A DNA stretch of 64,000 nucleotides from positions 558,001-622,000 of the forward strand of contig JASGIT010000001.1 of NCBI GenBank assembly GCA_047601665.1, read 5' to 3'. Source of the DNA: JASGIT01 sp047601665 (GTDB lineage: Bacteria; Pseudomonadota; Gammaproteobacteria; Burkholderiales; Burkholderiaceae_C). The notes beneath the pieces are model-generated. The model ran no database searches. It saw only the letters and a program-made list of their open reading frames with translations, and was not told where the DNA came from. Positions within the stretch are counted from its first letter, which is position 1, and the number at the start of each line of letters is the position of its first letter. Below, piece after piece: positions 26,209 through 35,136 of the stretch. The position numbers and the translations under genes are program-made.

Positions 26209-27423
26209 TCAATGCCCGTCGGTCAGGGTGCGCAGGAAGGCCATCACGTCGCGGATCTCGGCGTCCGACCAGATCGGCTTGCCGCCGCGCCGCCGGTCGA
26301 ACGGCACGTGGATGCGGTCGACGTTGTCCTGCAGCGCCACGGGCAGGTCGTCGAAGGGCTGGGGGCCGCCGGGGTGCGGGTACCACTTCTGCGGCGCGGT
26401 GTCGCGCTGGGCGTAGAAGCGCAGCGCCTCTTCCAGCGTGTGGAAGCGCCCGTTGTGGAAGAACACGCCGCGCGTGGCCACGTTGCGCAGCGTGGGGGTC
26501 TTGAACTGGCCGCAGTAGGCTTTTTCGTCCTGCCGGTCAGTGCGCTGGGGGCCGCACAGGCCCAGGTCGTAGTAGGCCGGGTCGGCGTTGGCCGGAATCT
26601 CGGGGTTGCGCGGCACGCCCAGGGCCTGGAAGCTGAAGTCGGTGAGCAGCGGGTGCGCGCCGTTGGCCCCCGGCTCGACGAGGTGGCAGGAGGCGCAGTT
26701 GCCGCCGTCGGGGTTTTTGAACAATTCCAGGCCGCGCCGCTCCTGCGCGGTGAGTTGCGCCTTGCCGTCGAGCACTTGGTCGAACTTGCTGTCGTAGGGC
26801 TGGAAGCTCGGGTCGTCGATCTGGAAGCGCTGCAGCGACTGGCCCAAGGCCGCGAAGGCGTCGCCCTCGCGCGCGAAGATGTCCGGCCCGAACAGCTGCC
26901 GGAAGCGGTCCGCATAGGCGGCGCGGGACAGGCGCCGCACCACGTCGGCCACGCTGGCGTTGGCCATTTCGTTGGCGGCCAGCAGCGGTGCGGCCATCTG
27001 CTCGGCCAGGGTGTTGAAGCGGCCGTCCCAGGTGAAGCCGCCGACGGGCACGTGGTCGGTGTCGGTCAGCCGTTCGCGCAGGTTGGACTGGTAGGAGTGC
27101 GTCCAGACGGGCGTGCGGCGCAGGTAGCGCAGCGAGGGCACGGCGCGCGTGCCCGCGTCTTTCAGATCAGGCCCGCCCAGCTGCACGGCCAGCGCGTTGG
27201 GCGGGCCGTAGGCATGGTCGGGGCTGTGGCAGCTGGCGCAGGACTGGCGGCCCGAGGCCGACAGCGAGGGGTCGAAGAATGCCAGCCGCCCCAGTTCGGC
27301 CAGCGCCTGCGGAGGTGGCGGGGCGGGCGGAGTGGGCGGCGGCTCCGGCTGGCAGGCGGAGAGGCCGCACAGCGCCGCCGCCACCACGGCGGCGCTGGCC
27401 GCGGCCCGGAAGACCGTCTTCAC
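26209..27423 (-). CDS. Di-heme cytochrome c peroxidase/MauG family lipoprotein (pair 1)
   Basis: A 404-residue exported protein with a lipobox (CGLSAC, Cys24), a Pro-rich linker and two heme c motifs, CASCH at 62-66 and 243-247. The rest matches bacterial di-heme peroxidases (VGGFTWDGRFNTLAEQ, KTPTLRNVATRGVFFHNGRFHTL). The family reduces peroxide or oxidises protein substrates in the periplasm. The GTG start overlaps the stop of the phosphoesterase gene (GTGA), so the two are translationally coupled. It closely resembles the copy at 33890 and less so the one at 56471. Role inferred: redox partner of the phosphoesterase. Confidence 0.88.
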   Translation of the reverse strand: MKTVFRAAASAAVVAAALCGLSACQPEPPPTPPAPPPPQALAELGRLAFFDPSLSASGRQSCASCHSPDHAYGPPNALAVQLGGPDLKDAGTRAVPSLRYLRRTPVWTHSYQSNLRERLTDTDHVPVGGFTWDGRFNTLAEQMAAPLLAANEMANASVADVVRRLSRAAYADRFRQLFGPDIFAREGDAFAALGQSLQRFQIDDPSFQPYDSKFDQVLDGKAQLTAQERRGLELFKNPDGGNCASCHLVEPGANGAHPLLTDFSFQALGVPRNPEIPANADPAYYDLGLCGPQRTDRQDEKAYCGQFKTPTLRNVATRGVFFHNGRFHTLEEALRFYAQRDTAPQKWYPHPGGPQPFDDLPVALQDNVDRIHVPFDRRRGGKPIWSDAEIRDVMAFLRTLTDGH

Positions 27424-28709
27424 CACACCAGGTTGGTGAACACGTCGTTGCCGAAGGGCACGAGGTTCTTGTCGTCCGCGTAGCCCAGGTAGCCGTTGGT
27501 CTGGAAGATGTTCTCCAGGCTCTTGAGCAGCGAATAGTGGTTGTATTGCACGTCGCTCACGGTGCCGGGCTTGATGAACTTCGACAGCAGCACGGCGCCC
27601 ACGCGGTCGCCGCCCACGCCTTCGTAGTGCAGCTGGTATTGCATGGTGGGCGACACGGGCAGGATGGCGTCGTCCGGGCGCGTCACGTTCGGGCCGGCCT
27701 GCTGGCCGCAGCACGATGCGCCCGGCAGGTTTAGGGTGACCGTGGTCATGCCGTTGGCGGTGCTCTGGCCGGCGGGCAGGATGTCGGCAGATTCGTCGAA
27801 GTTGATGACGATCAGCCCGTCCTTCTGGTACGCGGGCGAGGCCTGGATGATGGGCACCCACTTCTTCAGGAAGGCGTTGATCGAGGTCAGCCCGCCCGGG
27901 TCGCCGTTCACGCAGGGCTTCTTGCCCGTGCCGTCGCCGTCGTGCCCGTCGTCGCACAGGTTGGGCGTGATGAACACGAAGTTGGGCGTGGTCTCGATGG
28001 CCCTCAGGTCGTTCTGCAGGTGCGCGTCCAGGTTCACGACGTGGCTGTCGCAGTAGGCTTGGTCGTCGATGATGGAGTGGAAGTACACGAACGGGTTGTG
28101 CCGCGTGGCGTACTGGTCGCCCTTGGGCACGTCCGCTGTGGGGGCCTGGGCCGACTGGGTGTTGTCGATGGCGCCGATCTTGGGATGGCCGCAGGTGGCG
28201 GATTCGCGCGTGGGGTCGTTGCCCATGTCGCCCATGTAGCCCTTCCAGGTCATCTTCACTTCGTCCAGCTGGTTGGCGAAGGTCTTCACCTCCTTGGGAT
28301 ACACGCAGCCCATGCCGCCCTTCGTCTTGAGCACCTTGGGGTTGGCGGCGTCCCACCCGTCGGCCACGGCGTCGTTGAAGCCCTGGAAGCAGTCGCTCTG
28401 CGTTTCCTTGGTGGAGGGCTGGCCGCTCATCATGGCGATGTAGTTGTCCAGGCTCACGTGGCCGGTGCCGTAGTACTGCGTGAGCAGCGCGCCCTGCTTG
28501 GCCATGGCCTGCAGGTCGGGGTCCTGCGTGCTGGTGCCGAAGGTGTCGCTGAAGTTCTTGTTCTCCATGGTCAGCACGAACACGTGCTTGATCGACTGCT
28601 GGGTCGGCGGCCCGTCGTCGCCGCCGCCGCAGGCCGCCAGCGCAGCCCCCAAACCCAGCGCACCCGCGCACGCCCAAACCCAGCCCTTGCGGCCCCAGGA
28701 CTTCATCAT
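27420..28709 (-). CDS. AcpA/phospholipase C-type phosphoesterase lipoprotein (pair 1)
   Basis: A 429-residue exported protein with a lipobox (LAAC) followed by GGGDDG. It belongs to the phosphoesterase family of AcpA acid phosphatase and phospholipase C. The N-terminal metal/nucleophile region is HVFVLTMENKNFSDTFGT, then HVSLDNYIAMMSGQPS, CGHPKIGAIDNT and INFDESAD. It likely releases phosphate from extracytoplasmic esters. Two adjacent ATGs at 28709 and 28706 are both possible starts. It is cotranscribed with the di-heme peroxidase, and a Pho box-like site lies about 50 bases upstream. It is strongly similar to the protein at 32568. Confidence 0.88.
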   Translation of the reverse strand: MMKSWGRKGWVWACAGALGLGAALAACGGGDDGPPTQQSIKHVFVLTMENKNFSDTFGTSTQDPDLQAMAKQGALLTQYYGTGHVSLDNYIAMMSGQPSTKETQSDCFQGFNDAVADGWDAANPKVLKTKGGMGCVYPKEVKTFANQLDEVKMTWKGYMGDMGNDPTRESATCGHPKIGAIDNTQSAQAPTADVPKGDQYATRHNPFVYFHSIIDDQAYCDSHVVNLDAHLQNDLRAIETTPNFVFITPNLCDDGHDGDGTGKKPCVNGDPGGLTSINAFLKKWVPIIQASPAYQKDGLIVINFDESADILPAGQSTANGMTTVTLNLPGASCCGQQAGPNVTRPDDAILPVSPTMQYQLHYEGVGGDRVGAVLLSKFIKPGTVSDVQYNHYSLLKSLENIFQTNGYLGYADDKNLVPFGNDVFTNLVW

Positions 28710-28758
28710 GGAAAACTCCTCGTCTGTTATGTGTTGCCGGGGAGCGTAGGGAGGGCAT

Positions 28759-28776
28759 GTGACCGTGCCGTGACGG
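28759..28776 (-). promoter_or_regulatory. Pho box-like site upstream of phosphoesterase 1
   Basis: On the minus strand: CCGTCAC-GGCA-CGGTCAC, two 7-mers with a 4-base spacer, as in the PhoB consensus CTGTCAT-N4-CTGTCAC. It shares GTCAYG and GGTCACATG with the site at 57788 upstream of phosphoesterase 3. Confidence 0.55.
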
Positions 28777-28863
28777 GCGTCGCGCAGCGGACAGGCACGG
28801 GGGCCGCCGCGCCATACAGAAATGGCGCGGCGTGCCGATAACCTGTTCTTTGCGAGCGATTCC

Positions 28864-30432
28864 ATGACAAGCGTGCTGCAAACCGTGCGGTTCAAGATCA
28901 TCCTGACACTGGCGCTCTGCGGCGTGCTCCTGGCCGCCGTGGGCGGCTTCGGCGCGTTCGGGCTGCTGCGGCTCAACACCCTGGCCGCCAGCCTGTATTC
29001 CGACGTCACCGTGCCCATCATCCAGCTGGCGGAGATCCGCGGCACGCAGATCACGATGCGGCTGCAGCTGCGCCAGATGCAGGTGCAGGACGACCCGGGC
29101 ACGCTGGGCACCCTCACGGAGTCGCTGCACAAGAACGGCGACAAGCTGCGCAAGGTCTGGAGCAGCTACTACCCCGCCGGCGTGACCAGCGAGCGCGAGC
29201 GCGTAGTGGCCGACAAGATCAACGCGGCACTGCCGCCGTTCTACGCCGCCGTCCAGCAGACCGCAGAGGCCCTGGGCGCCTGGAAGAGCGACGAGGCCAA
29301 GGCGCTCTTCGCCCAGCACGTCGATACCTTCCAGGTGCTGACCCAGCTCCTGACGGAAGACATCGAAATCCACCGGCACGAAGCCCAGACGGCCGTCGAG
29401 CAAGGCAACCAGACCTACCGCACGACCCTGGGCGTCGACGTGGCGCTGCTCGTGGCGGGCCTGCTCATCATGGCCGTGGCGGGCATCTGGCTGCTGCGCG
29501 CCATCCTGAAGCCGCTGGACCGCGCCATCCACGTGGCCGGCGAGATCGCGGGCGGCCAGCTGGACAACCACATCGCGGTGGACGTGGGCGGCGAATTCGG
29601 CCAGCTGCTCACGGCGCTCAAGGCCATGGACGGGCAGCTGGCCGCGACCGTGCGCCGCATCCAGGCGTCGGCGGAATCGGTGTCCACCGCCTCCAGCCAG
29701 ATCGCCAGCGGCAACATGGACCTGTCCTCGCGCACCGAGCAGCAGGCCGCGTCGCTGGAGCAAACCGCCGCCAGCATGACCGAACTGACCGAAACCGTGC
29801 GCCAGAACGCCGACAACGCCACCCAGGCCAACACCCTGGCGGGCAACGCCGCGCGCCTGGCGGACTCGGGCAACGAGGCGGTGCAGGCCATGGTGGGCAC
29901 CATCGGGGAGGTGAGCAGCAGCTCGACCCGGATCTCGGACATCACCGGCGTGATCGAGGGCATCGCGTTCCAAACCAACATCCTCGCCCTGAACGCCGCC
30001 GTGGAGGCGGCCCGCGCGGGCGAGCAGGGCCGGGGCTTCGCCGTGGTGGCCAGCGAGGTGCGCACGCTGGCCCAGCGCTCGGCGGCGGCGGCCAAGGAGA
30101 TCAAGGATCTGATCGGCTCGTCGGTGGTGCTGATCGAGAACAGCGCCAGGCAGGCCGCCGGCGTCAGCGCGAGCATGGGCCAGGTGCAGCAGGCCATCCG
30201 CAGCGTGTCGGGCATCGTGTCGGAGATCACCGCCGCCTCGGGCGAGCAGAGCCAGGGCATCGCGCAGATCAGCCAGGCCGTGCACCAGATGGACCAGATG
30301 ACGCAGCAGAACGCCGCGCTGGTGGAAGAGTCGGCCGCCGCGGCGCAGTCGCTGCAGTCGCAGGCCAATGGCTTGACGGAGGCGGTGTCGTCGTTCCGCT
30401 TCGCGGGCGGGGCGCGGCGGCTGGCACACTAA
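28864..30432 (+). CDS. Methyl-accepting chemotaxis protein
   Basis: A 522-residue receptor. Membrane helices lie at about 10-34 and 190-212, flanking a four-helix-bundle periplasmic sensor of some 150 residues. A HAMP domain follows (about 212-265), then the cytoplasmic signalling coiled coil with the conserved hairpin tip IAFQTNILALNAAVEAARAG and GRGFAVVASEVRTLAQRSA. There is no C-terminal CheR pentapeptide. The ligand is unknown. It stands alone between the duplicated phosphoesterase/peroxidase pair and tyrB, and is divergent from pair 1. Confidence 0.93.
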   Translation: MTSVLQTVRFKIILTLALCGVLLAAVGGFGAFGLLRLNTLAASLYSDVTVPIIQLAEIRGTQITMRLQLRQMQVQDDPGTLGTLTESLHKNGDKLRKVWSSYYPAGVTSERERVVADKINAALPPFYAAVQQTAEALGAWKSDEAKALFAQHVDTFQVLTQLLTEDIEIHRHEAQTAVEQGNQTYRTTLGVDVALLVAGLLIMAVAGIWLLRAILKPLDRAIHVAGEIAGGQLDNHIAVDVGGEFGQLLTALKAMDGQLAATVRRIQASAESVSTASSQIASGNMDLSSRTEQQAASLEQTAASMTELTETVRQNADNATQANTLAGNAARLADSGNEAVQAMVGTIGEVSSSSTRISDITGVIEGIAFQTNILALNAAVEAARAGEQGRGFAVVASEVRTLAQRSAAAAKEIKDLIGSSVVLIENSARQAAGVSASMGQVQQAIRSVSGIVSEITAASGEQSQGIAQISQAVHQMDQMTQQNAALVEESAAAAQSLQSQANGLTEAVSSFRFAGGARRLAH

Positions 30433-30530
30433 GGGACGTCGAGCGTTTGGCGTGGGGTGTCTGGCGTTGAGCCTGGGCCCGGGCCCTGCGGCCCGCCCGC
30501 CGGACGCTCGGCCCTCAACCCTCAATCTCT
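30433..30530. repeat. GC-rich intergenic segment with inverted and degenerate repeats
   Basis: The gap between the MCP gene and tyrB holds GAGCGT...ACGCTC and GTTGAG...CTCAAC arms around the palindrome GGGCCCGGGCCC (30475-30486), plus repeated TGGCGT units. It could fold into a hairpin ending MCP transcription. No T run is present, so a terminator is not certain. Confidence 0.4.
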
Positions 30531-30536
30531 GTGCAC

Positions 30537-31745
30537 ATGACCGCATCCATCTTCTCCCACGTCCCGGCCTACCCTGGCGACCCCATCCTGTCGCTGATGG
30601 AGGACTTCCAGAAAGACCCGCGCCCCAACAAGGTGAGCCTGAGCATCGGCCTGTACTTCGACGAGCAGGGCCGCCTGCCCGTGCTGCAGGCCGTGCAGAA
30701 GGCGGCGGACGCCCTGGCCGCGCACCAGGGCCCCACGGGCTACCTGCCCATGGAGGGCATGGCGCAATACCGCCAGCTGGTGCAGAACCTCGTGTTCGGC
30801 GCCGGCCACGAAGCGGTGCGGTCCCGGCGCATCGCCACGGTGCAGACGCTGGGCGGCTCGGGCGCGCTCAAGGTGGGCGCGGACTTCATCAAGCGCTACT
30901 TCCCCAGCGCCGAGGTCTGGGTCAGCGACCCGACCTGGGACAACCACGTCGCCGTGTTCGAGGGCGCGGGCCTGCCCACGCACACCTATCCCTATTACGA
31001 CGCGGCCACGGGCGGCCTGCGCTTCGACGCCATGCTGGCCGAACTGCGCCAGATTCCCGAGGGCAGCGTGGTGCTGCTGCACGCCAGCTGCCATAACCCC
31101 ACGGGCGTGGACCTGTCGCGCGCGCAGTGGGAGCAGCTCATCCCCGTCATCGTCGAGCGCGGCCTGATTCCCTTCGTGGACATGGCCTACCAGGGCTTCG
31201 GCGACGGCCTGGACGAAGACGCCTTTGCCGTGCGCGCCCTGGCCTCGGCGGGCGCGCAGGCGTTCGTGGCCAACTCGTTCTCGAAGAACTTCTCGCTGTA
31301 CGGCGAGCGCATTGGCGGCCTGAGCGTGGTCTGCGCCGATGCCGCCACGGCGGACAACGTGCTCGGCCAGCTCAAGGCCACGGTGCGCCGCAACTACTCC
31401 TCACCCCCCACGCAGGGCGCGAAGCTGGTGCAGCAGGTGCTCGCATCGCCCGAGCTGAGCGCGCTGTGGGCGCAGGAGCTGGCCGACATGCGCGGCCGCA
31501 TCAAGGACATGCGCGCCCAACTGCACGAGGCGCTGACGCAGCGCTTCGGCGGCCGGCGCGACTTCGGCTTCCTGCTCACGCAGCGCGGCATGTTCAGCTA
31601 CACCGGCATCACCGAGCCGCAGGTGAACCGCCTGCGCGAAGAGCACGGCGTGTACCTGATCCGCTCGGGCCGCATGTGCATGTCGGGCCTGGCGCCCAGC
31701 AACGTGCAGTACGTGGCCGACGCGATCGCCCAGGTCATCGGCTGA
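30537..31745 (+). CDS. tyrB: Aromatic amino acid aminotransferase
   Basis: A 402-residue class I PLP aminotransferase of the aspartate/tyrosine type. Key features: SDPTWDNHVAVFEGAGLP, SCHNPTGVDL, FVDMAYQGFGDGL, PLP lysine in NSFSKNFSLYGERIGGL and C-terminal RSGRMCMSGL. It transfers amino groups between aromatic amino acids or aspartate and 2-oxoglutarate. I prefer ATG 30537 to GTG 30531, because MTASIFSHVPAYPGDPIL is the usual N terminus. kynB follows after two bases, so the two are cotranscribed. Confidence 0.9.
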   Translation: MTASIFSHVPAYPGDPILSLMEDFQKDPRPNKVSLSIGLYFDEQGRLPVLQAVQKAADALAAHQGPTGYLPMEGMAQYRQLVQNLVFGAGHEAVRSRRIATVQTLGGSGALKVGADFIKRYFPSAEVWVSDPTWDNHVAVFEGAGLPTHTYPYYDAATGGLRFDAMLAELRQIPEGSVVLLHASCHNPTGVDLSRAQWEQLIPVIVERGLIPFVDMAYQGFGDGLDEDAFAVRALASAGAQAFVANSFSKNFSLYGERIGGLSVVCADAATADNVLGQLKATVRRNYSSPPTQGAKLVQQVLASPELSALWAQELADMRGRIKDMRAQLHEALTQRFGGRRDFGFLLTQRGMFSYTGITEPQVNRLREEHGVYLIRSGRMCMSGLAPSNVQYVADAIAQVIG

Positions 31746-31747
31746 CC

Positions 31748-32380
31748 ATGGCGCTCTGGGACATCTCGCCGCCGGTGCACGGGGCCAGCCCCGTGTTCCC
31801 CGGCGATATGCCCTACACGCAGCAGTGGAGCGCCACCATCGGCCCCGGCTGCCCGGTGAACGTGAGCGCGATCACGCTGTCGCCCCACGTGGGCGCGCAC
31901 GCCGACGCGCCGCTGCACTACGACCCTCATGGTGCGGCCATCGGCGCGGTGGAGTTGGCGCCCTTCCTCGGCCCCTGCCGCGTCATCCACGCCATCGGCT
32001 GCGGGCCGCTGGTCGAGTGGCGGCACATCGAACACGCCATCACGCTGAGCCTGCCGCCGCGCATCCTCGTGCGCACCTATGAGAAAGCGCCCGAGGCGTG
32101 GGACGCCGGCCTGGCCGCCTACGCCCCCGGCACCGTGCACCAGCTGGCCGACCGGGGCGTGCTGCTCATCGGCATCGACACCGCGAGCATCGACCCCGCC
32201 GACAGCAAGCAGCTTCCCAGCCACCAGGCCGTGCGCCAGCGCCGCCTGCGCGTGCTCGAGAACCTGGTGCTCGACGACGTGCCCGAGGGCGACTACGAAC
32301 TCATCGCGCTGCCGCTCAAGCTCACGCAGGCCGACGCATCGCCCGTGCGCGCTGTGCTGCGTTCGCTACCGAATTCATAG
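31748..32380 (+). CDS. kynB: Arylformamidase (kynurenine formamidase)
   Basis: A 210-residue member of the cyclase/KynB family that hydrolyses N-formylkynurenine in tryptophan breakdown. The metal-binding motif SPHVGAHADAPLHY (45-58) gives H47, H51 and D53; DISPPVHGASPVFPGD at the N terminus is typical. It starts two bases after tyrB. In related bacteria kynB is often followed by kynU and kynA; here these are missing and only a kynA-like 3' relic remains at 35137. Its stop codon TAG belongs to a copy of the dispersed repeat, so the native C terminus may be slightly changed. Confidence 0.9.
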   Translation: MALWDISPPVHGASPVFPGDMPYTQQWSATIGPGCPVNVSAITLSPHVGAHADAPLHYDPHGAAIGAVELAPFLGPCRVIHAIGCGPLVEWRHIEHAITLSLPPRILVRTYEKAPEAWDAGLAAYAPGTVHQLADRGVLLIGIDTASIDPADSKQLPSHQAVRQRRLRVLENLVLDDVPEGDYELIALPLKLTQADASPVRAVLRSLPNS

Positions 32381-32420
32381 CTTCCAGCGCTTGATACGCC
32401 AGGGCTGGAGGCCGATTCAA
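32374..32420. repeat. Dispersed repeat, copy 5, overlapping the kynB stop
   Basis: TTCATAGCTTCCAGCGCTTG followed by GGGCTGGAGGCCGATT matches copy 7 in order. TAG at 32378-32380 within it ends kynB. A small hairpin (GCTCCA/TGGAGC, 32422-32439) follows. Confidence 0.75.
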
Positions 32421-32452
32421 TGCTCCATCCCGGTGGAGCGTCTCCTGCGGCA

Positions 32453-32481
32453 TTGACAAACGCCATGGCCGGTTCGATAGT
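32453..32481 (+). promoter_or_regulatory. Sigma-70-type promoter of phosphoesterase 2
   Basis: TTGACA (32453-32458) and GATAGT (32476-32481) spaced 17 bases apart, about 90 bases before the start codon. No Pho box-like direct repeat is seen here, unlike pairs 1 and 3. Confidence 0.55.
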
Positions 32482-32567
32482 GCCAAGCGCTCTTCAGCCC
32501 CACCACCCCGGCAATCCGCAACAACAACCCTCAAGAGCGGCGGCGCTTGCCGAGAGGAGACATCGAT

Positions 32568-33887
32568 ATGCCCACCCAGCCATCCCCAGGCCGCCGGACG
32601 GTTCGCCAGGCCGCCCGCGCATTCCTCCTGCCCTGCGCCATCCTGGGCGCGGCGGCCTCGGCCCTCACGGGCTGCGGCACCGCCCCGCAGGCCTCCACCG
32701 CCGGCACGCAGCAGTCCATCCGGCACGTGTTCATCATCACGATGGAGAACAAGAGCTTCGACGACACCTTCGGCACCAGCAAGCAGGCGCCCTACCTGCA
32801 GGCGCTGGCCAAGCAGGGCGCGCTGCTGCGGCAGTACTACGGCACCGGCCACGTGAGCCTGGACAACTACCTCTCGATGATGAGCGGCCAGCCCTCCACG
32901 CGGGAGACGCAGAGCGACTGCTTCCAGGGCTTCAACGACATCGTGGCCGACGGCTGGGACGCCGCCAACCCCAAGGTGCTCAAGGCCAAAAACGGCATGG
33001 GCTGCGTCTTTCCCAAGGAAGTGAAGACCTTCGTCAACCAGCTCGACGAAGTGAAGATGACCTGGAAGGGCTACATGGGCGACATGGGCAACGACCCCGC
33101 GCGCGAATCCGCCACCTGCGGCCACCCCAAGATCGGCGCCATCGACAACACGCACGCGGCCCAGGCCCCCACGGCGGACGTGCCCAAGGGCGACCAGTAC
33201 GCGACCCGGCACAACCCGTTCATGTACTTCCATTCGATCATCGACGACCAGGCGTACTGCGACAGCCATGACGTGAACCTGGACGCCCACCTGCAAAACG
33301 ACCTGAAATCGATCGACACCACGCCCAACTTCTCGTTCATCACGCCCAACCTGTGCGACGACGGGCACGACGGCGACGGCACCGGCAAGAAGACCTGCGC
33401 GAACGGCGCGCCGGGCGGGCTGACCTCGATCAACGCCTTCCTGGAAAAGTGGATTCCCATCATCCAGGCGTCGCCCGCGTACCAGAAGGACGGGCTGATC
33501 ATCATCAACTTCGATGAATCCGGCGACCTGGAGGTGACGGGCAAGCACGTGGAGAACGGCGTGACCACGGTCACCATCAACCTGCCCGGCGCATCGTGCT
33601 GCGGCCAGCAGGCCGGACCGAACGTGAAGCGGCCGGACGAAGTGGTCATCCCCGTGTCTGCCAAGCTGCGCTACAAGATGCACTACCAGGGCGTGGGCGG
33701 CGACCGCACCGGCGCCGTGCTGCTGTCGAAATTCATCCAGCCCGGCACCGTGAGCGACACGCCCTACAACCACTACGCGCTGCTCAAGAGCCTGGAGAAC
33801 ATCTTCCAGACCCACGGCTACCTGGGCTACGCGGACGACAAGAACCTCGTGCCCTTCGGCAACGACGTGTTCACCAACCTGCACTGA
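32568..33887 (+). CDS. AcpA/phospholipase C-type phosphoesterase lipoprotein (pair 2)
   Basis: A 439-residue close paralogue of the protein at 27420, near-identical over long stretches (for example CDDGHDGDGTGKK and LENIFQT-GYLGYADDKNLVPFGND). A lipobox (LTGC) follows a hydrophobic N terminus. The same family motifs are present: HVFIITMENKSFDDTFGT, CGHPKIGAIDNT and INFDESGD. It would release phosphate outside the cytoplasm. The start has a strong GAGAGGAGA site. It is followed after two bases by its own di-heme peroxidase. It sits where kynU and kynA might be expected after kynB, so it probably arrived by duplication from pair 1. Confidence 0.88.
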   Translation: MPTQPSPGRRTVRQAARAFLLPCAILGAAASALTGCGTAPQASTAGTQQSIRHVFIITMENKSFDDTFGTSKQAPYLQALAKQGALLRQYYGTGHVSLDNYLSMMSGQPSTRETQSDCFQGFNDIVADGWDAANPKVLKAKNGMGCVFPKEVKTFVNQLDEVKMTWKGYMGDMGNDPARESATCGHPKIGAIDNTHAAQAPTADVPKGDQYATRHNPFMYFHSIIDDQAYCDSHDVNLDAHLQNDLKSIDTTPNFSFITPNLCDDGHDGDGTGKKTCANGAPGGLTSINAFLEKWIPIIQASPAYQKDGLIIINFDESGDLEVTGKHVENGVTTVTINLPGASCCGQQAGPNVKRPDEVVIPVSAKLRYKMHYQGVGGDRTGAVLLSKFIQPGTVSDTPYNHYALLKSLENIFQTHGYLGYADDKNLVPFGNDVFTNLH

Positions 33888-33889
33888 CC

Positions 33890-35131
33890 ATGCGGTGGAA
33901 ACCCGCGGCGCGCGCGGCCGCCGTCGCGGCAGGGCTGGGGCTGGCGGGCGTGGCCGTGCAGGGCGTCCAGCCCGCCACGCCACCCGCCTCGCCATCAAAG
34001 CAGGCGCAGGCTGAGCTGGGGCGGCTGGCGTTCTTCGACCCCTCGCTCTCGGCCTCGGGCCGCCAGTCCTGCGCCAGCTGCCACAGCCCCGCCCACGCCT
34101 ACGGCCCGCCCAACGCGCTGGCCGTGCAGCTGGGCGGGCCGGAACTGAAAGACGCGGGCACGCGCGCCGTGCCCTCGCTGCGCTACCTGCGCCGCACCCC
34201 GGTCTGGAGCCATGCCTTCACGGCCAACCCGCGCGAGCGGCTGACCGACACCGACAACGTGCCCGTGGGCGGCTTCATGTGGGACGGGCGCTTCAACACC
34301 CTGGCCGCGCAGGCGGCGGCGCCGCTGCTGGCGGCCAACGAGATGGCCAACGCCGACGCGGCCAGCGTGGCGCGGCGCCTGTCCCGCAGCGCCTACGCCG
34401 CGCGCTTCCAGGGGGTGTATGGCCAGGACATCTTCACACGCCCCGACGACGCCCTGGCGGCCCTGGGGCAGGCCCTGCAGCGCTTCGTGCTCGACGACCC
34501 GAGCTTCCAGCCCTACGACAGCAAGTTCGACCGGTACCTGGACGGCAAGGCGCAACTCACCGCGCAGGAACGGCGCGGCCTGGAATTGTTCAAAAACCCC
34601 GACGGCGGCAACTGCGCCTCCTGCCACCTCGTGGACACCGGGGCCAACGGCGCGCACCCGCTGTTCACCGACTTCGGCTTCAAGGCACTCGGCGTGCCGC
34701 GCAACCCCGAGATTCCGGCCAACGCCGACCCAAACTATTACGACCTGGGCCTGTGCGGCCCCCAGCGCACCGACCAGCAGGACGAAAAAGCCTACTGCGG
34801 CCAGTTCAAGACCCCCACGCTGCGCAACGTGGCCACGCGCGGCGTGTTCTTCCACAACGGACGCTTCCACACGCTGGAGGAAGCGCTGCGCTTCTACGTG
34901 CAGCGCGACGGCACGCCGCACAAGTGGTACCCGCACCCCGACGGCCCGCAGCCCTTCGACGACCTGCCCGTGGCGCTGCAGGACAACGTGGACCATATCG
35001 ACGCCCCGTTCACGCAGCAAAAGGGCGACCCGCCCGTCTGGTCGGAAGCCGACATCCGGGATGTGGCGACTTTTCTGCGCACCCTGACCGACAGCGATGC
35101 GCCGGCACTACCGCCTAACGCAGCCCACTGA
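33890..35131 (+). CDS. Di-heme cytochrome c peroxidase/MauG family protein (pair 2)
   Basis: A 413-residue paralogue of the protein at 26209. It has a signal peptide (RAAAVAAGLGLAGVAV) but no lipobox cysteine, so it is probably soluble in the periplasm, unlike copies 1 and 3. Two CASCH heme motifs are present, the first at about 61-65. The C-terminal half carries KTPTLRNVATRGVFFHNGRFHTL and the family end DIRDVATFLRTLT. It begins two bases after the phosphoesterase stop, so the pair is an operon. The function is inferred from the family. Confidence 0.88.
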   Translation: MRWKPAARAAAVAAGLGLAGVAVQGVQPATPPASPSKQAQAELGRLAFFDPSLSASGRQSCASCHSPAHAYGPPNALAVQLGGPELKDAGTRAVPSLRYLRRTPVWSHAFTANPRERLTDTDNVPVGGFMWDGRFNTLAAQAAAPLLAANEMANADAASVARRLSRSAYAARFQGVYGQDIFTRPDDALAALGQALQRFVLDDPSFQPYDSKFDRYLDGKAQLTAQERRGLELFKNPDGGNCASCHLVDTGANGAHPLFTDFGFKALGVPRNPEIPANADPNYYDLGLCGPQRTDQQDEKAYCGQFKTPTLRNVATRGVFFHNGRFHTLEEALRFYVQRDGTPHKWYPHPDGPQPFDDLPVALQDNVDHIDAPFTQQKGDPPVWSEADIRDVATFLRTLTDSDAPALPPNAAH

Positions 35132-35136
35132 ATGCA

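Noticed and set aside
26209..30546. A 1445-codon open frame on the minus strand covering several genes
   Set aside because: GC-rich third positions keep this frame open. Only its last part (26209-27423) has family motifs; the rest is antisense or out of frame to the phosphoesterase and the MCP gene.
32453..32475. Pho box upstream of phosphoesterase 2
   Set aside because: Only one half-site-like TTGTCAA exists on the minus strand, with no second 7-mer at 11-base spacing; a sigma-70 promoter fits better.
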